Source: Narthecium ossifragum (Eukaryota; Streptophyta; Magnoliopsida; Dioscoreales; Nartheciaceae). From it: a stretch of DNA of 64,000 nt. Of this stretch, positions 33,992 through 45,322 are shown in pieces (positions within the stretch are counted from its first letter, which is position 1; every line of letters starts with the position of its first letter). Under the pieces are notes generated by a model. It was not told where the DNA came from, did no database searches, and saw only the letters and a program-made list of their open reading frames with translations. Where the stretch lies: NCBI GenBank assembly GCA_963920575.1, contig OY986965.1:12600290-12664289 (forward strand), given 5' to 3'. The position numbers were made by a program, and so were the translations under genes.

Positions 33992-35719
33992 TGATGTGCT
34001 GTCGCAGGCACTCAAAAATAAAACCAATACCCGTTAAAATGAATGTAGTAGTGCGAGTACGAGTCGATCCCACGAAGAGTGTTTAGCCTAGTTTTGTGCT
34101 AAGTGAACAAAGATGGGGGTTTTTAAACGTGAGGAAAAACAGTATAGAAATAATCTAAAGCGAAGAAACGAGTTAAATCAAGAGAACAAACCTTGGTCTG
34201 AGTCAACATCCACCATCGGAATCCAATAACTGATCATAGATGCAAGTATCAATCAATTTATACCATGAATATTCACCGTCCGAATTCAATTCGAAGCTCT
34301 CCTCGATCATAGTTAATTAGAAACAAGCGATCTAATCAACCCTAACTACTAGACAACCTAAGACAAGCGCTGTAGATTTAATCTAGTAGCAGCGTTAAAA
34401 ATAGGGAGATCGATGAAGCTAAACAACACAAGCACAAGCGGTTGCATTTAATCTAGTTGAATATTCTTCCTAAGATCTAACAAGATCTGATCAGCAGTAA
34501 ATTATTAGATCCTAGTTGCTTCGCAGATTAGAGGGATCAAACAATTCCGGATTTGATATCAAACCTAGCGGTAGATCACCATGAATAATAAACTAGTAGG
34601 CCTCCTAGCAATTAGACAAGGTAATCATGAAGATTTAATCTCAGAAGAACATCCAATACTCATGTATAAACTGAACAATAAAAATAAATTAGATCTCACA
34701 GTTTCATTGATTCCGAGGTTTCAGTCTCCTCGACCAAGGATCAAGATTTAGCCACGCAGGGCCATCAAGAACAATCCTCCAAAATATTTCATAAAGCAAA
34801 AGAAAACCTAGAAAAAATATAAAAGAGGAGAAAGAGTAGCCAAAAGTGTCCAAGAATCCCCCCTCAAACCCTAGAAAGAGTCCTATTTATAGCCTCAATT
34901 GTATCCACCCTCGGATTAGATCACCATCGTTGATTTTTGTTACTGGGAAAGTCCGATCGATCGAACCTTGGATGCTGGATCGATCGGTCTCATTAAAATC
35001 TTCAACTTCTATTCACGCCCGAGCCCGATCGATCGGACTAAGGGAGTCGGATCGATCGATTTCGTAAAAATCCTTCGTCTCTGGCTCTTCCCAAGTTCGA
35101 TCGATGGTCCGATCGATCGAACTGTGTTCCTCTAAAAAGCATACGTTCTGTCGCCCTTTAATTCCCAAGTCCGATCGATCGAACTTTAAGTGCTGGATCG
35201 ATTGGTTGAGTAAAAATCTGCTGTTTTTGACTTTTTCCGAGTCCGATCGATCGGACCATTGGTGTCGGATCGATCGGACTCCATAGGAGCGATAGAGGGA
35301 TCGATCGGATGTGTTGTGGCTGAAAAACACATGTTCTGTTACGTTTTTGCGTGGTCCGATCGATCGGTGGATCGCTCGGACTTCCAGCTTATTTTCCTTT
35401 CTGCCATTCAGACTGCGCATCGGTACTGAAATTACCGTAACTTTCTATAGGAAACTCGGAATCACGAACCGTAAAATTCTCCAGAATCTAGACTTCACGA
35501 ACTTTCCAACCATTTATGGCACATCCTCTGGTTCTTCATGAGCAGGTACAGATAAATCTTTAAAGTTGATCCATGCACTCTTTTCAGCTTCTTTTCGACT
35601 TAAGGACTTCAATTGCATCCTAAATCAAAATATAAGAATAATGAGTGTATTTAGGAACTAAATAAGCATAGGAGACTAAATATTAAGGGATAAAAATATA
35701 ACATTATGCATTCTCATCA
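33992..35719 (-). mobile_element. Solo LTR, family F copy F1
   Basis: Plus strand TGATGTGCTGTCGCAGG...CATTCTCATCA, with a perfect target duplication AGTCT (33987-33991 and 35720-35724). Length is 1728 bp. Orientation is minus because F2 shows the primer site on the other side. The TATA box on the minus strand is near 34885. Upstream of it (34955-35370) is the densest cluster of CGATCGATCG palindromes in the window. It is nested between the protease-like and RT remnants of the family A element. Confidence 0.94.
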
Positions 35720-35724
35720 AGTCT

Positions 35725-37583
35725 CTCAACTGCTAACACATCATAGTTACACTGCAGCGGACGCATACTTTGTGCTGCAACACTGACTAGCTTCCTGACG
35801 CCCATGCATGTATGGAGGGGACCATCCACAATGAGAACCGGAACACACTCTGAGGTAACACACCTGGGCGAACGAAGTCCCGAGCTACCGACTCGGCCGA
35901 CTGAGTCCTCGACTCTCCAAATGCTGCTGGCATCCACATGCAAACTCGCAACGCTCACAACCGCCCAAAGGAATCTCAACCTCAAACTCGGTATCCTGCG
36001 AAGGTGACAACCAGAAAGCTCCTCAAGAAGGACAGCTGCACAAACAACAACAACAACACGAGGGGAAAGCTGCTCTCCAGAGCACCCTCGAAAACAACGG
36101 GGAAGAAGTTCACTACAAGCCGGTGAACAAACCCAAGCTCTCGACAAGCAGAAGGATCGCCGAACCGCGATCTTCAACGAGAGCGAAACAGCACCATAAG
36201 GTGTGCTCATGACACCTTCCCACAGCCAAAGAAGAACAACCCAGTGCGCAACCAACCGACGCAACCGAGGAAGCCGTCGAACCCCAACGTGCACCACACG
36301 TGGGCGACAGACACCTAGAGGTTCCCAACCTCTAGGAAACGCCCCGACAAGAGCAACTAACCCAAGCTCTTGTCCCAATCGGTGGCTACTCTCAAGCCAC
36401 ACTCGACTCAGGTCCCAAGCCGGCACGGCTACATAGGGATGAGTCACAAGGGTTAAAACCCAGAGCCACAAAGGAAAACACAAGCTGCGAGAAGCTCCGA
36501 AAGCTGAAGGTGGCGGCTCTGAAACTGGCTGCTGCTGAAGCTACCAACTCCTGCGTCTGCCCCAGGTACCTGCCCCAACTGAGGCACTAGTCCACCGCTC
36601 TGGCCCACACCGTGCGTCACGCCCGACTGCTCTGTGGTAAGTGCCCAGCGCCCCTCGCAACCAACACCGTCGACGGAAAGACCCACAACGGCTAGTACTC
36701 GAGCACCCGGTGGACTACCTCTCAGTATGACGGTCCAGGCTACCTCTCAAAGGACCGGCACGACGCTGCTGCTGCCACGGCTGTCGCTGATGCTGAAACC
36801 TCTGCCTCTGCCAACGGCTACCCTGCCGTTGCCCAGAAGCAGGAACGACAACCCCGAAACTCACCACGGCCACCGGGCAACTGCCCGGTGTCAACCCTCA
36901 AGTCACCTGTCTCAGTAGCTAACGCACAGTCTAGGGTGCACCATGCTGTCGCCCTAGCCCGCCGAGTCAGATGAACCAGCCAACCCACGTGTCACCACAC
37001 GGTGCGAGTACCCAGAACCAGAGAAGGGTACTCCCAACTACACCACCCTCCAAGGGTAGGTGCCAGAGAATAGTACGCGAACTGTTCTCAACACACAACC
37101 AACAGTGTCCCTAGTGGCCCCGACAAGCGCCACTACGAATCGCTTCCTGGGAAGGCAAGAAAACAACAGCTTCCCAAGCAAGCGATACTCCAGGATGTCC
37201 AAAACATCCAGGATCCGGGACACCTCCTTCAATCAGTCCTCTACTGTCGAAGGATCTTCAACATCGCCCCTGGACCACAACAGGTCCACCTCTCAGGATT
37301 CCAAGAGTATAAAGGCGACACGTCCTATTCCCTACTCGCTCATCTCTGGCATGGGGGAGACACTATCAGGCGAGGGAACGGACGACACCGGTGCGCATGC
37401 ACATCTCCCCCTGATACGTCATGACGCAACCGGGAAGCAACAAAACATAACAGCAAACAGATAGATAAGCATGTCACACACAATCGCAAACAAACATGTA
37501 AGGATGTTCTAGACCTAGAACTATCCCATTCCACACTTAATCTCAACCGTATCCTAATCCTAACCCTGGGATCTACAACCTAT
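35725..37583 (-). pseudogene. Degraded gag/protease region of the family A element
   Basis: By position this lies between the primer site and RT, so it should be gag and protease. The minus strand keeps a basic, Gln/Arg-rich stretch (RFQHQRQPWQQQR-like, about 36760-36840), as in gag nucleocapsid regions, but no clear CCHC knuckle. The 260-codon open frame at 35704-36483 has no recognisable domain and may be a frame artefact. Confidence 0.45.
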
Positions 37584-37595
37584 GCTCTGATACCA
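37584..37595 (-). other. Primer-binding site (initiator Met tRNA), family A
   Basis: The minus strand reads TGGTATCAGAGC, complementary to the 3' end of plant initiator Met tRNA, 3 nt inside the 5' LTR end GCGACA. Confidence 0.93.
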
Positions 37596-37598
37596 AGC

Positions 37599-40090
37599 TG
37601 TCGCGCCCCGACCCGCGAAAGCCCAACCGGGTCGGGCGACACGAACCGGAACCTAACTAAATGCGGAAATAATGGCGAGGGGTTCCCTCCATCTTACTGG
37701 TTTCATTAAACAGTTCATAATCACCCCTGAATAATACAATAAATTCAAACCTCAAAAGATATAATATAATATTCAAAAACCTCAAGGGGGTTACAACAGT
37801 TTATACATCATACTCTCGTAGGAGACTAACTATAACAAAAAATGTAGAAAGTGATCACCGATCCTCAGACCCCGCCAGACGCCGCCGCGCCACCAAACGC
37901 CTGCCCGGTAGGGGCCACTTAAGAAAAGATAATGCCTGCACCTTCAAACGCAGCCCGGGTAGGAGTGAGCATAAAGCTCAGTAGGGTTCTACACAACGTC
38001 ACATAGAAGGAAGGGGAATGCAAGAGTGTCGCCCTCAAGTAAGACCTGGGTGTACACATGGGCTCTATAACCCCACCACGTGTCCCTGAGGCCCACGACC
38101 ATGGTATTTCAGCCGAGCTGGTCACATGTCTGGTCACGCTCAGTACCAAGAAACAACACTGCTGGCCCACAAGCAGGTACCGGCACTACAGGCGAGAAAT
38201 AGCACCGCTCAGTAGTCAACCTCTCTACTCAAGGGTCAACACAGTGGAGCACGGGCTACACCTCAACATCCGACTCAAGGCCGACATGACCTCTATAATC
38301 ACCAAGCAACATATGTACCAGTCATCTAAGCCTATCATCAAGTTTGACTGGAGACCACAATTCGAACCGAGTCCTAACTACCCAACTCCGGTCCTAGGGC
38401 TAAATCCGAGCTTCCAGCCTCGGGACGGCGATCCACAAATCACCCACGCCCTAACCTTATGCAACTAATGCACAACAGAGAATACATGCTGTGAACATAC
38501 ACAAGCAAGAGAAATAGGCATGCAACGGTATGACAAGGCAGCATACAAGTCCAACCGGATCGCTGCAGCTGTACTACCAACTGTTGCCAGCTGATCCGTA
38601 GCGGGTCCCGGCATTACAACGGTACCACGACCGTCAACCGCGGACTCCTGCAACGAGAAGCAACCCCGAAAACTTCGATGAACAGTAAAATATAATATTA
38701 TAATCCGAACATATAATATTATATTAAAACACCAAAACATTCTCTACATAGCAGCTAGTTGACCCCATCGATCCGACGTCCAAATGATGTCGGATTCAAG
38801 ATCAACATATCCAAAATTGGGAAACATCCAACGGTTCGATTATCGGGAAAACACTAATCAAAACCACTAAAAATAGTCCACAAAACCACATCAAACAACC
38901 TTCGGATCGATCCGAAACATTTGGATCGATCCAGAAAGTATTACATCGATCCGGAACATATGGATCGATCCAAACAGCTTCAGCTTCATACCAGCTTCAG
39001 ATCAGTCTCGTCGCAGGCCACGAGAAAATTCACCACAATTCGTAGAAAAATCGGAAAAATACAAAATAAGCTGGAATGGAAAGATAACTCAGAGATCTAC
39101 AACTCATATTCTAAACACAACCCAAGATAATACACGTACCAATCGAAAAACGCGCCGCAAACCGGCTGTTCTTCAAGAACAGCAGAAACTGGAAAATCCA
39201 AGATAAAACATGCATAAATCCTACTGAAATCTTAACCAAAGTTAATGAAACTTAAACCAGAGATTATACTAAACAACATGCATCCAACAACATAATTACA
39301 TCAAGATCTAACGACTATACTAAGAGAACACCCCTAAACCACTCTCGTAGGTAGAACACCTACCGGAAACGCACTCCTCGGTTGATTCCCCGCTAAACAG
39401 TCACCAACCCAACTCCAAACCACGCCAGAGATTTTCCTCACGCCGCCACGGATCCAACGAGCCTTCAAGCTTCCAAAACGGTGGCCGGAGGAGGGAGAAA
39501 AGAGGAGAAGAAGGGGCTGCCAGAACAGGGGAAACAGAGCCCGCGGGAAGAAGAAAGAAGGAAGGAAGAAGGAGGGGAAAAAGAAGAGGAAGATGAGTGA
39601 GGGGGAAGGCCGGGGATGGTGGGGGAAGGTGAAGGAGAAGGTGAAAGAGAGGTCCTCTCCTCTGACAATGGAGAGCGACGGCCATGATGGCCGTCCTCAC
39701 AAGCTCAACTGCTCTGCTGCAAGCTCAACTGCCTGCTACAGTACCCGAATCGATCCAAGGCCAAAATAGATCGAGCCAAGACAGGCTGGATCGATCCAAA
39801 ACACTTGGATCGATCCGAACGGGTCAAAAATCCACCGACTCGCTCACGAGTCCGATCGATCGCTCAAGGGCCGTAAGCTGCCCAAAAGCAAGCTTCAGCG
39901 CGCCCGAGCTAGGATCTTCCGATCCCGGTTCCACCTAACCATTCTAATCAAGCAATAAGGTCAGTGTATGCACACACGGATGTGAAACAAATCAACAAGG
40001 CGCAATTTACCAAATTGCCCTTGCGGTCCACAACGAGCCACGGGCCCGACCCAGGCGGTCTACCCAGGAATGGAGGGACAGGTCCTCACA
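37599..40090 (-). mobile_element. 5' LTR of the family A element
   Basis: TGTGAGGACC...GGGTCGGGGCGCGACA on the minus strand, 2492 bp. Palindrome clusters lie at 39745-39870 and 38900-38970. A GA-rich tract at 39490-39620 matches the same place in the solo copies. Confidence 0.93.
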
Positions 40091-40434
40091 CATATGATCC
40101 ATAATATTAAGACAATGGAACAATAGGATAACTACATAACATTAAAGGGGAAGATAGGGTGGATTGAGTAATCCCTAGGTAATTCTTAACTTTGTTCAAA
40201 TCTCGATCACTTTACTAGCTTTCTTAGATAATTTGTAGAAAATTCAACCCATCTTTCGATGACTCCACTTAGGATTCGAGTTTCGAGAATTGATTTTGGT
40301 TTCCAATGTTTACCCAGTGGATTGACTCTGAACTTCACCATTAGTCTACTCTGTAGGATAGTGATTGGATAAGGATTATATTTTGATTGAAGTTTACTGC
40401 GCTTTAGCGACACGTTTTGCTAATGATCAATTTT

Positions 40435-40452
40435 TGGTGTCGTTGCCGGGGA
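40435..40452 (+). other. Primer-binding site of element H (Athila/Tat type)
   Basis: TGGTGTCGTTGCCGGGGA, two changes from the TGGCGCCGTTGCCGGGGA site conserved in Athila/Tat elements, a few bases after LTR end ATCA. Confidence 0.9.
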
Positions 40453-40799
40453 ATTTCGACAGTTAACTAATTGATTTTCTCTTGACTCTTTTTCTTTGCC
40501 TAGTTAGGTTTTTATCTTTCTTATTTTCCCCTTTCTTTTTTTTACACTTTTTAGGATTTTTCTAACAATTTTCTGAAATTTTTGCAGAATTGGAATGGAT
40601 ATTTCTTGATGGAAGCAGCGCCCCCACCGCATGGATCAATCGGTCGGACCTGAATCCGATCGGTCAAGATTGTGCAATCATGTAGGTCTTCTTACTTCAA
40701 AACCTTTCATTTTGATCATTGCTTTCCAAGTTTTGTCCTCTCCTTCGAATCTTCTGTTTTATTTTTCTCTTTTTGTGTGTGATCTTGCATCCATGACAG

Positions 40800-41907
40800 A
40801 CGATCTCGAAACAACCCGTTAGAACCATTGGATTTAGAAATAGATGCCACACTCGGAGAAACTAGAGCATTAGGGCACAAATCTTTGAGTAACTATTAGG
40901 AAGCCTTGAGTGACTTACAATCTATTCGCAAGTCCTTTGTTATAATGGCTGAAAATGAGGGACCTATCATGGACCGTAATGCTAATATTGGAAGGGGAGA
41001 TAATAATAATAACAATTGGGGGAGGGGGGTGAGAGGGGGGGGGGGGGGGGGGGACGTACAGCACGTTCCTTTGAGAAATCACTTCTTACCCACTGCCTAC
41101 ACATACACCCTCCTGCAATTAAAGCCTCACACTATGAGATTAGACCCCACTTGCATGGTCTAAGTAATAAGGACCCATATGAGCACATTCACAATTTTAT
41201 TGATACCATCACTACACTAAAATTGGACAATTGTAACGATGATGCATTTAAGCTTAAACTTTTCCCTTTCTGTTTGAAAGATAAAGCTAAGCACTGGATT
41301 CAATGTTTGCCTTCACGTTCGATTGCAATATGGGATCAACTTCAACAAGCATTTTTAAGGAAATTCCTTTTCATAATGAAAACTGAGAAACTTCGGGCTG
41401 AAATCCTTATCTTTGTTTAATATGAAAACGAGTCTTTCCATGATGCATGGGATAGATTTAAGGATCTTTTGAGAAAATGTCATCATCATGATATTGATAA
41501 GTGGGAGTTAACTCATAAGCTTTATAGAGGCCTTAATGAAAGATGTAAAATGAGGGTAGAAGTTTTGTTGTGGGGGTATTTCTTTACACAAAGATGATGA
41601 TGAGCTCTGGAACCTTTATGAATAAATTTTCATTGACTCCCAACATTATACAAACCCTAGGAGTCAGCCTACAACTAAAAGATCGTTTGAACTTTCTTGA
41701 TTTGATGACCTTACTGCCCAAATAGCCCCACCTGATAAAAGGTTTGATAAAATGGAAATATGATTCAATCACCTGCACCTCCACCGTTCCGAAATCAACC
41801 TCAAACTTGTGCCTTATACTCTAACCTTACACATCACATTACTGACTGTCTCCTGGCTCTATCGTTCCCTGAATTCGTTCAGGAACAAGCAAACGTGGCA
41901 TATGGTT
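40800..41907 (+). pseudogene. Gag of element H (retrotransposon gag domain), interrupted
   Basis: Frames in sequence give an N-terminal part (LDLEIDATLGETRALG, then MDRNANIGRG), a run of 19 G (41035-41053) that shifts the frame, and then the gag core. The core has NFIDTITTLKLDN, LKLFPFCLKDKAKHWIQCLP and FLRKFL (about 41190-41370), a TAA at about 41418, then WDRFKDLLRKCHHHD (about 41449-41495). A degraded knuckle CALYSN-H---DC (about 41808-41850) is followed by QEQANVAYG. The coding stops exactly where LTR C2 begins (41908). A further gag piece reappears at 53.6 kb. Confidence 0.85.
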
Positions 41908-43308
41908 TGTCACACCGCAACCCAGAAAACCCATCCGGTCTGAAGCATGAGGGTTCCAAATCTACTCAATCCATCTGTGACGCATTTATAATTAAGTAAA
42001 GCATCTAAAACTTAACAATTGAGTTGAGGCAAGATTAAAATTTCTACTAATTTAACAATAATCACAAATTGTCGATTTATACATAGATGTCAAAAATCCT
42101 CAAAATGGAAATTATACATTTAACATAATTCTTGAAGGATGTCGATGTACAAAAACTGCAAAAAGTACATCTCAAACGCCTCTAGACGTCGACGTGCCAC
42201 CAAGTGTCTGTCCAGCTGGTGTTACAGAAGAAGAGTTGGTGTCTGCATCTGCAAAACGCAGCCCGGATAGGAGTGAGCGATAAGCTCAGCATGATTCTAT
42301 TTTATGCCACACTAAAGGAAAGGGAATAGTAAAGTCTCAGGTTCCCTCTCAACTCTAGGGGAAAAACACACGTTATGTAGACCACCTACCCCAGGGCACG
42401 CACTCTGATGACCTCCGTTGTCAATAATTGTCCCTCTCAAACGAAGCTCTCCAGCGCAGTACAACAGGGGTAGGACACAAGGAGATACGTAACTTCCCTT
42501 AGTAAAATAAGACTGAGACTGGAAACTAAGACAACCTCTACACCTCGATCAAAGTAATTTCAATCAGCTAGACAATATCATCGATAACATAGATTATCAT
42601 ACAATTTAATCCTAAACCTTGCTACCTAGCCTCGGTCCTATGGCTCGATCCGAGCTATCTGAGCCCTCAGATCAGCGATCAACCCATCACCCACTTCCTA
42701 CCCTAATACTCCCAACGCAAAATAAAGTGCATGCAATGTTTATGCGCACATAATGAAATCAGAAATACAACAATATGTTAAGCAGTATTCAGGTCTAGGC
42801 ATAACATCCCTGCTAGCCCTAAAGAGCAAGCATACACAAATAAACATTTAGTTCACACAAGGGAACCACAGACCGCTAACAACCAAAACAAAATCAAGTT
42901 TTGGCATTACAACGGCAGAGCCAGTCGTCTCCCGAAATTCCTACAATGGGGACACAACCCAGGTCAAACTGATAGCAACTAACAACAGTAAAGCAATACA
43001 TGTATGTTCGTAGTTATCTATAACATGCGATCATTGATATAAAACTAAAATTTCACAATCTCTGTCTATAGTTAAATATCATCCAAAACACTCGCCAAAA
43101 CCCTCAAAAATCCACTGTTAATACCATTCATGCTTCCTAACATCATTGGCTATCTGTCATGAAGGAATCCAAATCCAAAAACCATGAAAAAATCGCTAAT
43201 CAAGGGCTGGCAGTCGATGCTATAGTCATTTTCACGGTCTACCTTAAGGTGAGTCAAAAGTTGGTGGTCAATTAGAGTATCGAGTCTGGGGAACCAAAGT
43301 TGCATCGG

Positions 43309-44608
43309 TGATACGAGTCGATCCGACTCGATCAACTGGACCCGAACCCAGAAGAGGAATCAAGCTGGTTCAACCTCTTTCCTAGTTCGACTTGGACTTC
43401 CCTAGTTCAAACTAGAGTATTTAATTAGTATTTATCATTAGTCTTTTATTGAGTCCTAGTTGATATTTGATTGTTAGGAATTAATTAAGAGTCCCTTTGA
43501 GTTAGGAAGTTGAGTTGAGTTTGAAAGCCTTATTACTTGCTAATTAAGCAAGGGGTTTTTTTAGTTGGATTAAGACTCTGTCAAGGTCTCTATAAAAGGA
43601 CCTTAGTAGTTTGTATTAGATGATGAATGATGAAAGCATGAGATGAATTATTAAGAATAGTTGATAAGTTATCATAAGAGTAGAATATCATAGGAGTAGA
43701 GATAATATAGCTTCCACCAGATATCCACCATAGATCCATCTTCTTCCCCGCTGGTCATCTTCTCCGCAACCGGCATCGCCTTCACCTTCATCTTCTTTCT
43801 CCCCATCACTTTCTCTCTCCGCCACGTCAGCGACCCCACCGCCACGTCAGCGCCACGTCAGCACTGTTCATCGTCTTCCTCAAGCCGAACCCGAGCTTCA
43901 CCGCCGTCCACCTCCGTCCAGCCTCTCCGGCCACCCCCGTCGCCAACCAAGGTCACCAACCACTTTCCCAAGATCCCACGACCTCGCCAAGCCGCTCCTC
44001 CGCCTCCTCCGTCCTCTCCGGCGCCTTCCCCGCCAAGCCCGACCTTCGTCCTCATCTCCGGAACCCCACATCCTACCCCTATCCCACCTCCAAACCTCCC
44101 AGATCCGTTCCTCGTCTCCCCACGATCCTTACCGACGTCCCAAGGACCCCAGCCGAGCTCTCCGTCGTCCCCGACGCCGGCAAACCCAAATCCTCCCGCC
44201 GTCGACCTCCAGATCCCGTCGATCTAGCCACTCTCCGACCAATCCACTCCGGTGGATCTCTTCCCCATCACCCCGCGACCTTTCCTGCCACTACCCCGAC
44301 CGCCGCCGCCGCCCCTACGCCGGCGATCTACTCCGGCGAACCACAGCCCTTGGATCCAACCCGGTTCAACCAGCCACTTAGCCCTCCAACCACTTAACCC
44401 AATCAGACTTGATCCAATCAAATCTAATTTCGATCAGACTCAATCCAGCCCAATCCAGTCAAGCCTGATCCAATTCCTTGAGCCAAATTCGATCCAGATT
44501 CAGCTAGATCAGTCAATTGGACTCAATCAAGTCCAATCAGGAAGATTCTGATCGATTGGAGCAGTAGAGACCCATTACGAGAGGATCACGAGTAGACTGC
44601 TCGTAACA
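43309..44608 (+). mobile_element. Solo LTR, family D copy 2
   Basis: TGATACGAGTCG...CTCGTAACA, 1300 bp, flanked by ATCGG/ATCTG (43304-43308 and 44609-44613, 4 of 5). TATA box TCTATAAAAGGACC is at about 43590. It is inserted in the palindrome-rich U3 part of LTR C2. Confidence 0.9.
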
Positions 44609-45322
44609 ATCTGAGACTCACGGTCGATGCGACAGTCGACCACGAAACTTGGGTAAACAAATATATGTGAACGTCGATCAATCCATGGATCGACCTTAAG
44701 ATGCTAACATGGGGATCTAAGGCCCACAGTACACACGACGGTCTATACGACGGTTGACCGTGGAGCATGGGTAAGACAGAAATCCGGAAAACTGTGTTCT
44801 GACACTACTAGGGATAAAAGTTCACCAACATTCATAGAAAATTCAAAAAAATATGAAATCAACTGGGTTTGGAAGAATACTCAAGTATCTCCGACTTTTA
44901 TGTTGAAGGTTTCCCGAGATTATGCACGTACAGTGCTCTTATTTGGGCTTGAACAAGAAATCTGAATGAAGAACAGAAAATCCAGAAAATAGACGAGGAG
45001 AAAATGCTTAAATTGGGATTAAATCCAAATAAAACCTAATGAAACATCAATCAGATATTTAACCGATCCTAGAAGAACATTTGAGTACAAAGAAATCAAA
45101 GAACAATCAAACTAAAACATAAGTTTAGCTTAAACACAAGAACCCTACCTTACTATCCTAATCCGTCGCTAAACCACTGTCAAACCAGCTCCTCCCTCGT
45201 CGTCGACGCCTTCAGGCTCGCCGGGGAACGCCGAGCTTCTCTCTCTCTCTCACGGCTTCACCCACGATGGGAAGGAAGAAGGAGAAGAAAGTACGCGAGA
45301 AACAAAGGAAGCAAAGAAGAAG

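Larger units (their letters stand above)
32079..40090 (-). mobile_element. Family A Ty3/gypsy retrotransposon, internally deleted
   Basis: Perfect target duplication CATAT (32074-32078 and 40091-40095). In element order on the minus strand: 5' LTR 40090-37599 (2492 bp), initiator-Met primer site 37595-37584, degraded gag/protease region (about 37.5-35.7 kb), RT remnant, integrase remnant, and a 3' LTR of which only the last 144 bp remain (32222-32079). Solo LTR F1 (33992-35719) is nested inside. The net internal region is only about 3.6 kb, so much of pol and nearly all of the 3' LTR are deleted. This copy identifies the six family A solo LTRs as gypsy. Confidence 0.93.
31032..40429 (+). mobile_element. 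5' LTR of Athila/Tat-like element H, split by a gypsy element
   Basis: The LTR starts TGAATCATGAATTATGCATAA (31032) and ends CTAATGATCA (40429), just before an Athila-type primer site. Removing the nested element 32079-40090 and one CATAT copy leaves about 1.38 kb, close to the about 1.48 kb F LTRs, to which its start and the block CGATCGATCGG / TATATAAAG (31432-31465 and 31549) correspond. Element H continues rightward as gag remnants. No 3' LTR was found in the window. Confidence 0.75.

Noticed and set aside
35704..36483. 259-residue open frame on the minus strand
   Set aside because: No recognisable domain. It lies in the degraded gag/protease region of the family A element and starts in the edge of F1. 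Frame openness follows GC-rich composition.
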